A stretch of DNA of 64,000 nucleotides. Origin: Verrucomicrobiota bacterium (GTDB taxonomy: Bacteria; Verrucomicrobiota; Verrucomicrobiia; Methylacidiphilales; UBA1321). Shown in pieces: positions 27,122 through 35,821 of this stretch. Below the pieces are notes generated by a model. That model made no database searches, was not told the origin of the DNA, and saw only the letters and a program-made list of their open reading frames with translations. The first letter of the stretch is position 1. Each line of letters opens with the position of its first letter. A program made the position numbers and the translations under genes. The DNA lies in assembly GCA_013286145.1 (NCBI GenBank), contig JABDGH010000006.1:1689-65688 (forward strand), in the 5' to 3' direction.

Positions 27122-28828
27122 ATGCTTAGAACTTTTTTTACGTTTTTAAACGGACAAAATTTGCTGCGCGCTTTAATTTTTGTGCTCTGGCTGGGTTTTA
27201 CCCAAATAGGGATTTTAGTCGCGCAAACTGCCACGAACGGCACAACCGATAATCCTGCCCCCCTTAGCATCAATAACAACACGAACGTTGTTGAGGGAAT
27301 GAGCACTCCAACAAATGCAATAGAGGTCAGTCAGCCAGCAGCGAATGCGCCCATTGCGCCCGCCCCTGTAACCGCACCAGCTTCCACTCCTTCTCTCACG
27401 TCATCCGAAATACGAGCGGAAAGCGACGGCAGCAGCGGATCCTCCAGGCTTTCTGGTTGGCTGGTGCTAGCGCCGTTGCTGACACTGGCTTCGATAGGCG
27501 GTTTTCTCCTTTACCAGTGTGGACAGAGCCGGGCAAAGAATTGCGGACATACCTCGACCTTGTTGCTGGTCGGGCTGGTTTTCGGGCTGATCGGCTATTG
27601 GATGGGTGGTTTTGCGGTGCAGATGGGGGGCGTCGGGGATGCCCATGCTGCGCTGGTTCAATCAGTCCTTCCCTCGGAAAAGAGCACGCTCGACCACGAA
27701 CTTGGTTTCCGATTCCTGGGCCATTATTGGAGCTACATGGGAAGTTCTGGTTTTTTCCTGATCACGGATGAAACCTCACGCAATGCGACTGCCGCTTTAT
27801 TCCTAAGCCAGGCCGTGCTGCTGGCCATCGCGGTGGCTGCGGCGCTTGGAGCAGCCTTGGAACGAGGCCGACTTTTGGCCATGGCCATCACCGCATTTTT
27901 GATCGGTGCCCTGATCTATCCTCTTTTTGCCAACTGGGTTTGGGGTGGCGGCTGGCTCGCCGAGATGGGCCGCGAGTTTGGATTGGGACACGGCTTCGTC
28001 GATCTGGCCGGGGCAGGAGTTGTGCACGAGACAGCGGGCACGCTGGCCCTGGTTATTGCCATGGCGCTTGGGCCTCGTTACGGAAAATTTGGCCGCAATA
28101 AATCGATCAATAGTATCCCCGGTCACAACATGCCGTTTCTGCTTCTGGGCGCGATGATTCTTCTCATTTCATGGACAGCAACCAATGCCTTTGCCTATTC
28201 GAACTCGGGACTGGCTGCGGTCAATGCCTTGCTGGCTGCGGCGGGCGGCGCGTTGATTTCATTTCTGATCGCGGCCGGGCAAAAACAGGCTCCCCAACCG
28301 GCGCTGCTTTGTCGCGGATTGCTGGGTGGCATCATTTCCATTTTTGCCTGTAGCGCCTTGATTGATCCATGGGCTGCTTTCGTGATCGGTATTCTGGCCG
28401 GGTTGATTATCCAGTTTACCATCCACTTTGTGGAAGAACGGGGCATCGACGACCCGATGGGCGCAATCTCGGTTCACGGAGCGGGCGGTGCGTGGGGTGT
28501 ATTGGCGGCGGGACTGTTTGCGAATGGCACAGCGGGCAAGGGTATCAATGGCATCGATGGCCCGGTGCGAGGACTGCTCCTTACGGGCGATTGGCACCAA
28601 CTCGCTGCACAAGCCATCGGCGGCATAACCTGCTTTGTGGTTGTCTTTATTCTTGGCTATGCGTGTCTCAGCCTGATCCAGAAAATCCTGGGTAATCGCG
28701 TCGAATTGGCAGACGAAGTTCACGGTCTCGACTGGACACAGACGGGAGCATTTGGTTATCAGGGAGACATTGATTCCGAGGAAATATCTCGTGGCAAGGG
28801 AGATCGGGAGTCTGAGCCAGTCAAATAA
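27122..28828 (+). CDS. amt: Ammonium transporter Amt
   Basis: Ammonium channel of the Amt/MEP/Rh family. The core carries DLAGAGVVHETAG (family signature with a pore His) and HGAGGAWGVLAAGLF (second conserved His). From the ATG at 27122 (568 aa) there is a signal-like first hydrophobic stretch, then about 70 residues rich in Asn/Thr/Pro/Ala before the channel begins, an unusual extension. A TTG at 27101 would add seven residues. No glnK/glnB gene lies next to it. Confidence 0.93.
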   Translation: MLRTFFTFLNGQNLLRALIFVLWLGFTQIGILVAQTATNGTTDNPAPLSINNNTNVVEGMSTPTNAIEVSQPAANAPIAPAPVTAPASTPSLTSSEIRAESDGSSGSSRLSGWLVLAPLLTLASIGGFLLYQCGQSRAKNCGHTSTLLLVGLVFGLIGYWMGGFAVQMGGVGDAHAALVQSVLPSEKSTLDHELGFRFLGHYWSYMGSSGFFLITDETSRNATAALFLSQAVLLAIAVAAALGAALERGRLLAMAITAFLIGALIYPLFANWVWGGGWLAEMGREFGLGHGFVDLAGAGVVHETAGTLALVIAMALGPRYGKFGRNKSINSIPGHNMPFLLLGAMILLISWTATNAFAYSNSGLAAVNALLAAAGGALISFLIAAGQKQAPQPALLCRGLLGGIISIFACSALIDPWAAFVIGILAGLIIQFTIHFVEERGIDDPMGAISVHGAGGAWGVLAAGLFANGTAGKGINGIDGPVRGLLLTGDWHQLAAQAIGGITCFVVVFILGYACLSLIQKILGNRVELADEVHGLDWTQTGAFGYQGDIDSEEISRGKGDRESEPVK

Positions 28829-28901
28829 CGCGGTAAGCTGATAACATGCCGTTGCATTGACCTCCGGCGGGCTTTTCCTATGCTTTAGCTCATTGGATTC
28901 C

Positions 28902-30881
28902 ATGACACCGTTACCGAATAAAACCATTGAGGTCTCGCTCGAAACCTTTCGCGACCAGGCAGCGGCTCCTCTATTTGAGCGGTCCCAGGAAACGATTCGC
29001 AAAGCCCAGCAAAATCTCCTCGGCATGCAAAAGCCCGAGGGTTACTGGGTGGGCGAATTACTCGTCGATTGCACGCTGGTCTCGGACGTCGTCGCTTTCA
29101 TGCACTGGACGGGTGAGGTCGATTTCGACAAGCAGTCCCGTTGCGTGAAGCATTTGCTGGATCGCCAGCAGAATGACGGAGGCTGGAACTCCTATTACAA
29201 GGGGCCAAGCGAATTGAACGCGACGGTAAAGGCTTACTTCGCGTTAAAGCTGGCTGGATTTTCGCCCGATGAACCGCGGGTATTGAAAGCACATGCGACC
29301 ATCGTGCGCCTGGGCGGCATTCCCAAGGCGAACACCTATACGAAATTGTTTCTCGCCCTTTTCGGACAATATCCCTGGAAGTATCTCCCCATCATTCCAC
29401 CGGAGATCATCCTGCTGCCGAACTGGCTCTATTTTAATATTTACGAGATGTCGTCGTGGAGTCGCGGAATGGTGGTGCCTCTTTCGATCATCAACCATTT
29501 CAAGCCGGTGCGACATCTACCGCCTGAAAAGCAGCTACATGAATTGTTCCCCTATGGCACCGAGCATTCAAATCTGGGCATGCCCTTCGACAAGAAATTT
29601 TTCACCTGGAAGAATTTTTTCCTGAGGTGGGATCGGACTCTCAAATTTCTCGACACGCTACCCTGGAAACCGTTTCGCAGTCGCTCGTTGAAAAAGGCCG
29701 AGGCGTGGATCCTGGAACGCGTTGCCGATGGCACGGAAGGTCTCGGGGCCATTTTCCCGAGCATGATGTACACGATCATGGTCTTGAAAACGTTGGGCTA
29801 CAGCGAGGCCCATCCGGTGTTGCGCAAGGCGGTCAAGGATTTCAAGGGTCTCGAAGTTCACGATCCTGTGACCGACGAGTTTCGGATGCAGCCCTGTCTC
29901 TCGCCCATTTGGGATTCGGCGATCACGGCGTTCGCACTCGCGGAATCGGGCATTCCGGCTGACCATCCTCAATTGCAAAAAGCGGGGGAGTGGCTCATCT
30001 CCAAGGAGGTGCGGGATATTCGAGGTGACTGGAGACACAAGAACCCGACGCCGATCAAGAGCGGCTGGGCTTTTGAATTCGCCAATCAATATTACCCGGA
30101 TGTCGATGATACTTTCAAAGTGTTGATGGCCCTCAGCGTGATCAAGATGCCCGACGAGGCGGCCAAAAAAGAAGTGGTTGATCGCGCATTGCAATGGGCG
30201 ATCAGTTTCCAGTGCAAGAACGGCGGGTTCGCCGCGTTCGACAAGGATGTGACCAAGCAGTGGCTGCAGGATGTTCCCTTTGCGGATCACAACGCCATTC
30301 TCGATCCGCCCTGCAGCGACATCACGTCGCGCGCACTGGAAGTTTTTGGGCGGTTGGGCGTCAGCGTGAAGGAGCCATTCGTCAAACGCGCCCTTCGTTT
30401 TGTCCGCGAGACGCAGCTTCCCGATGGTTCATGGGAAGGCCGCTGGGGCGTGAATTATATTTATGGGACGTGGCTGGTTTTGCGTGGCCTGCGCGTCATC
30501 GGCGAGGACATGTACCAGGATTGGGTTTTGCGCGGATTGAACTGGCTCGAATCGTGTCAAAATGCGGACGGCGGTTGGGGTGAGACCCCGGCAAGCTACG
30601 ACAACCCCAAGCTCAAGGGCCGGGGCGAAAGCACACCTTCCCAGACCGCGTGGGCACTGATGGGAATCATCGCCGCGACCGATCATATGAGGCCGAGCAT
30701 CCAGCGCGGCGTGGAGCATCTTTATCACACGCAAAATGCTGATGGTTCCTGGACGGAAGATCACATCACCGGCACCGGTTTCCCCAAGGTTTTTTATCTC
30801 AAATACGATATGTACCGGAATAACTGGCCCCTGTTGGCGCTGGCGGATTTCCAAAAGCTGGCGGCACGGGAGCGGCGATGA
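28902..30881 (+). CDS. shc: Squalene-hopene cyclase
   Basis: Membrane-associated class II triterpene cyclase converting squalene to hopene. The acid motif DVDD is at residues 400-403, and several QW repeats are visible (QNDGGW, CKNGGFAAF, QLPDGSWEG, QNADGGWGE, QNADGSWTE). The ATG at 28902 gives 659 aa, a usual length; a 15-residue upstream extension looks noncoding. The stop overlaps the next gene (ATGA), which fits hopanoid operons. Confidence 0.96.
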   Translation: MTPLPNKTIEVSLETFRDQAAAPLFERSQETIRKAQQNLLGMQKPEGYWVGELLVDCTLVSDVVAFMHWTGEVDFDKQSRCVKHLLDRQQNDGGWNSYYKGPSELNATVKAYFALKLAGFSPDEPRVLKAHATIVRLGGIPKANTYTKLFLALFGQYPWKYLPIIPPEIILLPNWLYFNIYEMSSWSRGMVVPLSIINHFKPVRHLPPEKQLHELFPYGTEHSNLGMPFDKKFFTWKNFFLRWDRTLKFLDTLPWKPFRSRSLKKAEAWILERVADGTEGLGAIFPSMMYTIMVLKTLGYSEAHPVLRKAVKDFKGLEVHDPVTDEFRMQPCLSPIWDSAITAFALAESGIPADHPQLQKAGEWLISKEVRDIRGDWRHKNPTPIKSGWAFEFANQYYPDVDDTFKVLMALSVIKMPDEAAKKEVVDRALQWAISFQCKNGGFAAFDKDVTKQWLQDVPFADHNAILDPPCSDITSRALEVFGRLGVSVKEPFVKRALRFVRETQLPDGSWEGRWGVNYIYGTWLVLRGLRVIGEDMYQDWVLRGLNWLESCQNADGGWGETPASYDNPKLKGRGESTPSQTAWALMGIIAATDHMRPSIQRGVEHLYHTQNADGSWTEDHITGTGFPKVFYLKYDMYRNNWPLLALADFQKLAARERR

Positions 30882-31585
30882 TTTGCTACGCTTTCCCCCT
30901 CGCCCACGAAGCACAGGAATTGCTGAAAGGCTGTACCCAAAAAGAATCTTTTTCCATTGGCAAGCTGCATTGCACGATGGCGAATCTCGGGGATCGCCCC
31001 GTGCTTGTCGCGCAGATTGGAATGGGGCAGAAAATGGCCGGGGAAAATACCCAGGCTATTTTTCAATATTTCCGGCCCAAGGGTTTTATCCTGGCCGGGT
31101 ATGGCGGTGCCCTGGTGTCTCAAATGAAAGTTGGGCAGGTGGTGATCTCGAACAACTTCACCTCCGAGGCAGTCGTGTCGTTCCTGCGACTGCTTTCGGG
31201 TTTTGATTTTGCGGGATTCTGCACGTGTGATGAGTTGGTTGCCACGACTGAAAAACGTGACTGGTATGCCCGTAGCTCGAAGAATCAGGTGGTCGAGATG
31301 GAAACTGCAGCAGTGGCGGCTGTGGTGCGCACCCGCTCGATTCCCTTCGTGGCGCTACGCGTGATCAGCGATGATTACCATCAGGTGCTTCCGCCCGCGG
31401 CACTCGCCGCCGGATTCAATGCCGAGGAGGGACGGGCCACGCCTGTACGTTTGCTGAGCCACCTGGCGACACATCCGGATGAGATCATGCCGTTTAAAAA
31501 ATTCGTTTCAGGTCTTTCGCTTGCCCGTCACAATCTCACGAATTTTCTCAAGCAACTCAACGATGAGTTGCCAAGAAGTTGGTAG
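30878..31585 (+). CDS. hpnG: Hopanoid-associated nucleoside phosphorylase (HpnG-like)
   Basis: A 235-residue member of the nucleoside phosphorylase / MTA-SAH nucleosidase superfamily (GFILAGYGGAL, VVEMETAAVAAVV). Directly after shc with an ATGA overlap, it most likely removes adenine from adenosylhopane to give ribosylhopane (the HpnG step). The family is sure; the HpnG role rests on context. hpnH, which makes adenosylhopane, is not in the window. Confidence 0.82.
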   Translation: MICYAFPLAHEAQELLKGCTQKESFSIGKLHCTMANLGDRPVLVAQIGMGQKMAGENTQAIFQYFRPKGFILAGYGGALVSQMKVGQVVISNNFTSEAVVSFLRLLSGFDFAGFCTCDELVATTEKRDWYARSSKNQVVEMETAAVAAVVRTRSIPFVALRVISDDYHQVLPPAALAAGFNAEEGRATPVRLLSHLATHPDEIMPFKKFVSGLSLARHNLTNFLKQLNDELPRSW

Positions 31586-31594
31586 CATTTTTTC

Positions 31595-32629
31595 CTATAA
31601 CAAAGCGCGACAAAGAATATCCGAACCAACAGGCACATAGCGGACATCTCTCAAACGAAGAGGCACGTTGAGTTTTTCCAAGGCGCGCGGAAGGGTACCC
31701 ATGATGGCGGGCGCAATGAAGAAAGCGACTTCGTTGACGAGGCCAGCGCAAAAGGCCTCGGTCAAAATTTTGCCGCCGCCTTCGATGAGCAGATGCGAGA
31801 TTTCCAATTCGCCCAATGCTCCCAAAATTTCAGGCAGAGATTGCTTTTGAAAAACGAGGGTGCGATCCCGATAACGATCCGAAAAGAGATGCAGATTTTT
31901 GGAAAGATTACCTGAACGGGTGACTACAATACGCCACGGCTGAACTTTACCGTGTTTACCCGGCAGGCGGATCGTGAGGCGGGGATTATCACGTCGGGCC
32001 GTTTCCGCTCCGATCAGGATGGCATCTGACTGCCAGCGTAATTCATGCGCCATGTTTCGTGCAGGCACCGAACTCAGCCAACGATTACCACCCGGCGGTG
32101 CGATGATTTTTCCATCCAGTGACAGCGCAATTTTGGCCACGACCCAGGGGCGGCGGTGAACGATCCACCAATTGAAGTCGCGATTCAGGGCGGATGCCTT
32201 TTCCTCCAGCAGGCCGGAGGAAACTTCGATACCAGCAGCGCGAAGAAGTCGTGCAGCCGCACCCGCGTGGGCAGGATTCGGATCCGTGGCGGAAAAAACC
32301 ACGCGCTTGATTTTTTCACGCAAAATCAAATCGGTGCAGGGTGGCGTACGACCATGGGTCGAGCATGGTTCCATGGTCACGTAGAGCGTGGCACCCGCCA
32401 CAGAATGACCCCGCTTTTTCGCATCGGCCATGGCGTGAACTTCGGCATGGGGAGTGCCTACTTTTTGGTGATACCCCTCCCCGATGATTTTTCCGCCGCG
32501 CACGAGCACCGCGCCAACCCGGGGATTGGGCAGGGTGAGTCCCTCGCCGCGTTGCGCGAGTTCCAGGGCGCGTTGCAAATAGCGCCGGTCAGTCGCCAAA
32601 GAAGTTTTCAACAAAGTCCTTTGCTTCAA
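31595..32629 (-). CDS. ribD: Riboflavin biosynthesis protein RibD (deaminase/reductase)
   Basis: Bifunctional enzyme for steps two and three of riboflavin synthesis. The N-terminal zinc deaminase shows HAEVHAM and MEPCSTHGRTPPC; the C-terminal half is the NADPH reductase (DGKIIAPPGGNRWLSS, LLIEGGGKI). Length is up to 344 aa. The start is uncertain: TTG at 32629 or a later TTG at 32599, both inside the end of ftsY, and no ATG is near. It lies 14 kb from ribBA. Confidence 0.92.
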   Translation of the reverse strand: MKQRTLLKTSLATDRRYLQRALELAQRGEGLTLPNPRVGAVLVRGGKIIGEGYHQKVGTPHAEVHAMADAKKRGHSVAGATLYVTMEPCSTHGRTPPCTDLILREKIKRVVFSATDPNPAHAGAAARLLRAAGIEVSSGLLEEKASALNRDFNWWIVHRRPWVVAKIALSLDGKIIAPPGGNRWLSSVPARNMAHELRWQSDAILIGAETARRDNPRLTIRLPGKHGKVQPWRIVVTRSGNLSKNLHLFSDRYRDRTLVFQKQSLPEILGALGELEISHLLIEGGGKILTEAFCAGLVNEVAFFIAPAIMGTLPRALEKLNVPLRLRDVRYVPVGSDILCRALL

Positions 32630-33431
32630 ATCGTTTCAAATCCTCGGGCCGTTCGCCGCGACCCAGGTAATAAGTGGGCAAACCCAATTCGGCACGAACA
32701 GCGGCCACCATCCCGCCCTTGGCCGATCCGTCGAGCTTCGTGACAATGAGGCCGGTCAGTCCCACCGCCTCGTGAAATTCGCGCGCCTGCGAAAGAACAC
32801 CACTGCCCGTCATGCCATCGGCAACAAGCCAACTGTGATGCGGAACCACTTCAACTTTTTTCTGGAGACTGCGCTTGATCTTGCCGAGTTCGAGAAGAAG
32901 GTTGCGTTTGTTGGCCTGGCGTCCGGCGGTGTCGATGATAAGAAGATCTGTTCCTGTTTCCTGCGCGGCCAGAAGCGACCTCACGGCGACACTGGCGGGA
33001 TCGGTTCCAGGCGCGGCGCTGGTGACAGGTATGCCGAGACGTTCGCCCCACGCTTCGAGTTGTTCCGCAGCAGCAGCGCGAAAGGTATCGGCAGCGCCAA
33101 GATGGACAGTGCGCCCTTCCTGTTTGGCGCGAGCGCCGAGCTTTGCGGCTGTGGTCGTCTTCCCGCTGCCATTGACACCGATAAGAAGAATGACTTCCGG
33201 TTTTTTTCCGATGGGTAAAGGCGGTGGGATACGAACAAGTTTCACCATTTTATCGCGCAGAAAGAGTTCCGCCTTTTCGGGCGAGCGGGTCAGGCCATTT
33301 TCCTTGAGCTCTTCAACCCATTCGGTCGCGAGCCTGACACCGAGATCGGCTTCAATGAGAAGCGCCTCCCAATTGATTTCTTCCCCTGCATCGCCACGAA
33401 AGCGATCAACCAACTGATTCCAGAAACTCAT
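32589..33431 (-). CDS. ftsY: Signal recognition particle receptor FtsY
   Basis: SRP-family GTPase at the membrane. The NG domain is complete: GVNGSGKTTTAAKLG (G1), DTFRAAAAEQL, DTAGR (G3) and TKLDGSAKGG (G4). At 280 aa it lacks the long acidic A domain of E. coli FtsY, as in many non-proteobacteria. It overlaps ribD by 41 bases at its 3' end. Confidence 0.94.
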   Translation of the reverse strand: MSFWNQLVDRFRGDAGEEINWEALLIEADLGVRLATEWVEELKENGLTRSPEKAELFLRDKMVKLVRIPPPLPIGKKPEVILLIGVNGSGKTTTAAKLGARAKQEGRTVHLGAADTFRAAAAEQLEAWGERLGIPVTSAAPGTDPASVAVRSLLAAQETGTDLLIIDTAGRQANKRNLLLELGKIKRSLQKKVEVVPHHSWLVADGMTGSGVLSQAREFHEAVGLTGLIVTKLDGSAKGGMVAAVRAELGLPTYYLGRGERPEDLKRFEAKDFVENFFGD

Positions 33432-33440
33432 GATGATAAA

Positions 33441-33857
33441 CTAGCCGGTCTGTTCCGTTGGCTGGGGCAGAACCACGCGAAGCGGAAAACGGAGTTTCAA
33501 TTCGCCATCGAGATGAATCTCGACATGGTGCGCACCGACCTCAGTAAATTGGACTCCACCAAAAATATTGACGTTGGTTGTATGGCTTTCCTCATTTCCC
33601 AACCGGAACTGTGTCCTGGCCTCGGCGATAACCGTTTCCTCATCCGGCCCAACCAGTCGCGTCAGTTGATCGAACTGGCCAACCCCGGACGACCAGCGCG
33701 TCCAGACACAAAGCTTGATGATCTGGATGGGCAGCGTCGGGGCGCCGATGAAATTGACGATGCCGACAATGGTGTGCGCGCCGCTGGCTTCAACGCGAAC
33801 ATCCTCACAGGCAAAGGAAGCCTGCAGGTCGGGAATCATACGATCAAAGTTGGCCAT
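33441..33857 (-). CDS. Small uncharacterised protein, DUF6941-like
   Basis: A 138-residue protein, mostly beta-strand by pattern, with no signal peptide. The opening (FACEDVRVEASGAHTIVGIVNFIGAP) resembles DUF6941 proteins, which have no known function. It lies between ftsY and the oligopeptide permease genes on the same strand with gaps under ten bases, so it is probably co-transcribed. Confidence 0.5.
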   Translation of the reverse strand: MANFDRMIPDLQASFACEDVRVEASGAHTIVGIVNFIGAPTLPIQIIKLCVWTRWSSGVGQFDQLTRLVGPDEETVIAEARTQFRLGNEESHTTNVNIFGGVQFTEVGAHHVEIHLDGELKLRFPLRVVLPQPTEQTG

Positions 33858-33862
33858 ATCAT

Positions 33863-34756
33863 TTACTTTCTAACACGAGGATCGAGTGCGTCACGCAACC
33901 CGTCACCGAGGAAATTCAAGGCGAGCAGAGTCAGGGTCATTAGTCCACCCGGAAAAATAAGCATCCACCAGTAAAGCTTGATCGGATTGATCGAAAAAAC
34001 CGCATCCGAGACCAAGGTTCCCCAGCTTGCGAGAGGCGCCTGCACTCCCACACCGAGAAAACTGAGGAATGATTCGTCGAGCATGATGGAAGGAATGGTC
34101 AGGGTAAGATAGACGATGATGATGCCGCTCAGGTTGGGAAGCAGGTGTTGCCAGAGAATTCGGGCGTGGGATTGACCGAGGGCAAGCGAGGCCTGGACGA
34201 AGGGTTGTTGCTTCAACACGAGCACCTGTCCCCGGATGATTCGCGCCATGGTGAGCCATTGGGTAAGCCCAAGAAATAGGAAAAGGAGAACCATGCGGGA
34301 GTAATTGCCCGGCAATCCCACATTTTTAAGCAAACCTGCGACATGATCCTCAAGGCTGGTGACCATGACGATGACCAGTACCAGCGTCGGCAAGGAATAG
34401 ATGATTTCGACCACGCGCATCATAATGTTATCGACCCGACCACCCACGTAACCGCTGATCATGCCATAAGTGACGCCGATGGTCAGGCTCACCAACGTTC
34501 CCACGGCAGCGACCAGTAGTGAGATGCGCGCACCGAAAAGAGTGCGGGTGAGCAGATCGCGTCCATTGACATCAGTGCCAAACCAATGGGCATGAGAAGG
34601 CTCCAGCAGGGAAGCGTCCGAAATCTCATTGTAGCTGTAACCAGTGTAATGAATGCCCACTATCGCCAGCGAGGCGACGAGCAACAGGAATAGGGCGCAC
34701 GCCACGAGGAAAGTATCGCGCTTCACTACGAGATAAAATTGATGCAACGGCTTCAT
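33863..34756 (-). CDS. oppC: Peptide ABC transporter permease (OppC/DppC type)
   Basis: Inner-membrane permease of an oligopeptide/dipeptide importer, 297 aa. It has six hydrophobic segments, the periplasmic motif HWFGTDVNGRDLLTR typical of OppC/DppC, and the cytoplasmic EAA-like loop (VQASLALGQSHARILWQHLLPN). It follows oppB with an ATGA overlap. No OppD/OppF ATPase is in the window. Confidence 0.9.
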   Translation of the reverse strand: MKPLHQFYLVVKRDTFLVACALFLLLVASLAIVGIHYTGYSYNEISDASLLEPSHAHWFGTDVNGRDLLTRTLFGARISLLVAAVGTLVSLTIGVTYGMISGYVGGRVDNIMMRVVEIIYSLPTLVLVIVMVTSLEDHVAGLLKNVGLPGNYSRMVLLFLFLGLTQWLTMARIIRGQVLVLKQQPFVQASLALGQSHARILWQHLLPNLSGIIIVYLTLTIPSIMLDESFLSFLGVGVQAPLASWGTLVSDAVFSINPIKLYWWMLIFPGGLMTLTLLALNFLGDGLRDALDPRVRK

Positions 34757-35670
34757 TCCATTTTGACGCGACGGTCGACGACAAAATAGAGAATGTCGGC
34801 GAGCAGGTTGAAGAGGATGAGAAATGAACTGAAAACGAGAACGACTCCGGAGGTCATGAACGGATCGCGATTGAGTGCGCTGTTAACGAAAAAAGGGCCG
34901 ATGCCGGGAATGCCGAAGAGCGTTTCGATGACGATGGAGCCGGTGAGGATGCCAGCGGCGGCAGGCCCGCTATAACCGATGATGGGGAGAATGGCGACCT
35001 TGAGGGCGTGACGAAAAAGAACGGTGTTTTCCGACAGACCCTTGGCGCGCGCGGTGCGGATAAAATCGAGCTTGAGAACTTCGAGAAGGCTGCCGCGTGT
35101 AAGCCGCGCGATGGCGGCGGTGAATGGAATGGAGAGGCAAATCGCGGGAAGAATAATCTGATCCGGCGAACCCCACCCCGCGACCGGCAGCAGATGGAGC
35201 TTGATGGCGAAAAGCATGACCATTATCGGCGCAAGAACGAAACTCGGTACTGAAATACCAAGCAACGCGAGAAGCATGATAAAACGATCCCCGAGCTGGT
35301 TGTGCCGGATGGCCGCAAGCCCGCCGAGTGTAATGCCGAAAAACAGGGCCAGGACATAAGCAAGCGATCCCAAAACCATTGAGACGGGCAGCGTCTGCAT
35401 GATGATCTCGTTGACGCTACGGTTGAGGTATCGTATTGAAGGACCCAAGTCACCATGCGCGACTTTCCCCATGTATTGACGGTATTGGTGCAATATCGTG
35501 CCGTTGAGATCGTATTGTTTCTCAAGTTCAGCAATGATTTCAGGCGGTATTTTTTTCTCGGTGGAAAAAGGACTGCCCGGTGCGCTGCGAACGAGGAGAA
35601 ATGTGAGTGAAACGACGATGAAGAGAACGGGGATCGCCTGAATTAATCGCCGGATGATGATCGCGTTCAT
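34753..35670 (-). CDS. oppB: Peptide ABC transporter permease (OppB/DppB type)
   Basis: Partner permease, 305 aa, six hydrophobic segments. IRRLIQAIPVLFIVVSLTF at the N-terminus, GDLGPSIRYLNRSVNEII and the EAA loop region (FIRTARAKGLSENTVLFRHAL) are family features. Together with oppC and the binding protein it forms the pore for peptide uptake. Confidence 0.92.
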   Translation of the reverse strand: MNAIIIRRLIQAIPVLFIVVSLTFLLVRSAPGSPFSTEKKIPPEIIAELEKQYDLNGTILHQYRQYMGKVAHGDLGPSIRYLNRSVNEIIMQTLPVSMVLGSLAYVLALFFGITLGGLAAIRHNQLGDRFIMLLALLGISVPSFVLAPIMVMLFAIKLHLLPVAGWGSPDQIILPAICLSIPFTAAIARLTRGSLLEVLKLDFIRTARAKGLSENTVLFRHALKVAILPIIGYSGPAAAGILTGSIVIETLFGIPGIGPFFVNSALNRDPFMTSGVVLVFSSFLILFNLLADILYFVVDRRVKME

Positions 35671-35696
35671 GAAGGAAGATTCGTTTCAACTATTCC

Positions 35697-35783
35697 GTCA
35701 TCCTGAGCTTGTCGAAGGATCAGTTCGGTTGCTTGTGGAAAAAACAAAAGACTGAACTGATCCTTCGACAAGCTCAGGATGAC
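35697..35783. repeat. Short GTCATCC fold-back element
   Basis: Arms GTCATCCTGAGCTTGTCGAA and its complement, continuing inward through GGATCAGTTC/GAACTGATCC, around a loop under 20 bases. It lies between oppA and oppB, inside what should be one transcript, so the RNA would carry a very stable stem there. Confidence 0.9.
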
Positions 35784-35821
35784 GGACTGATGATGTGGAA
35801 GTTTTTTCAAGAATGTAAAAA

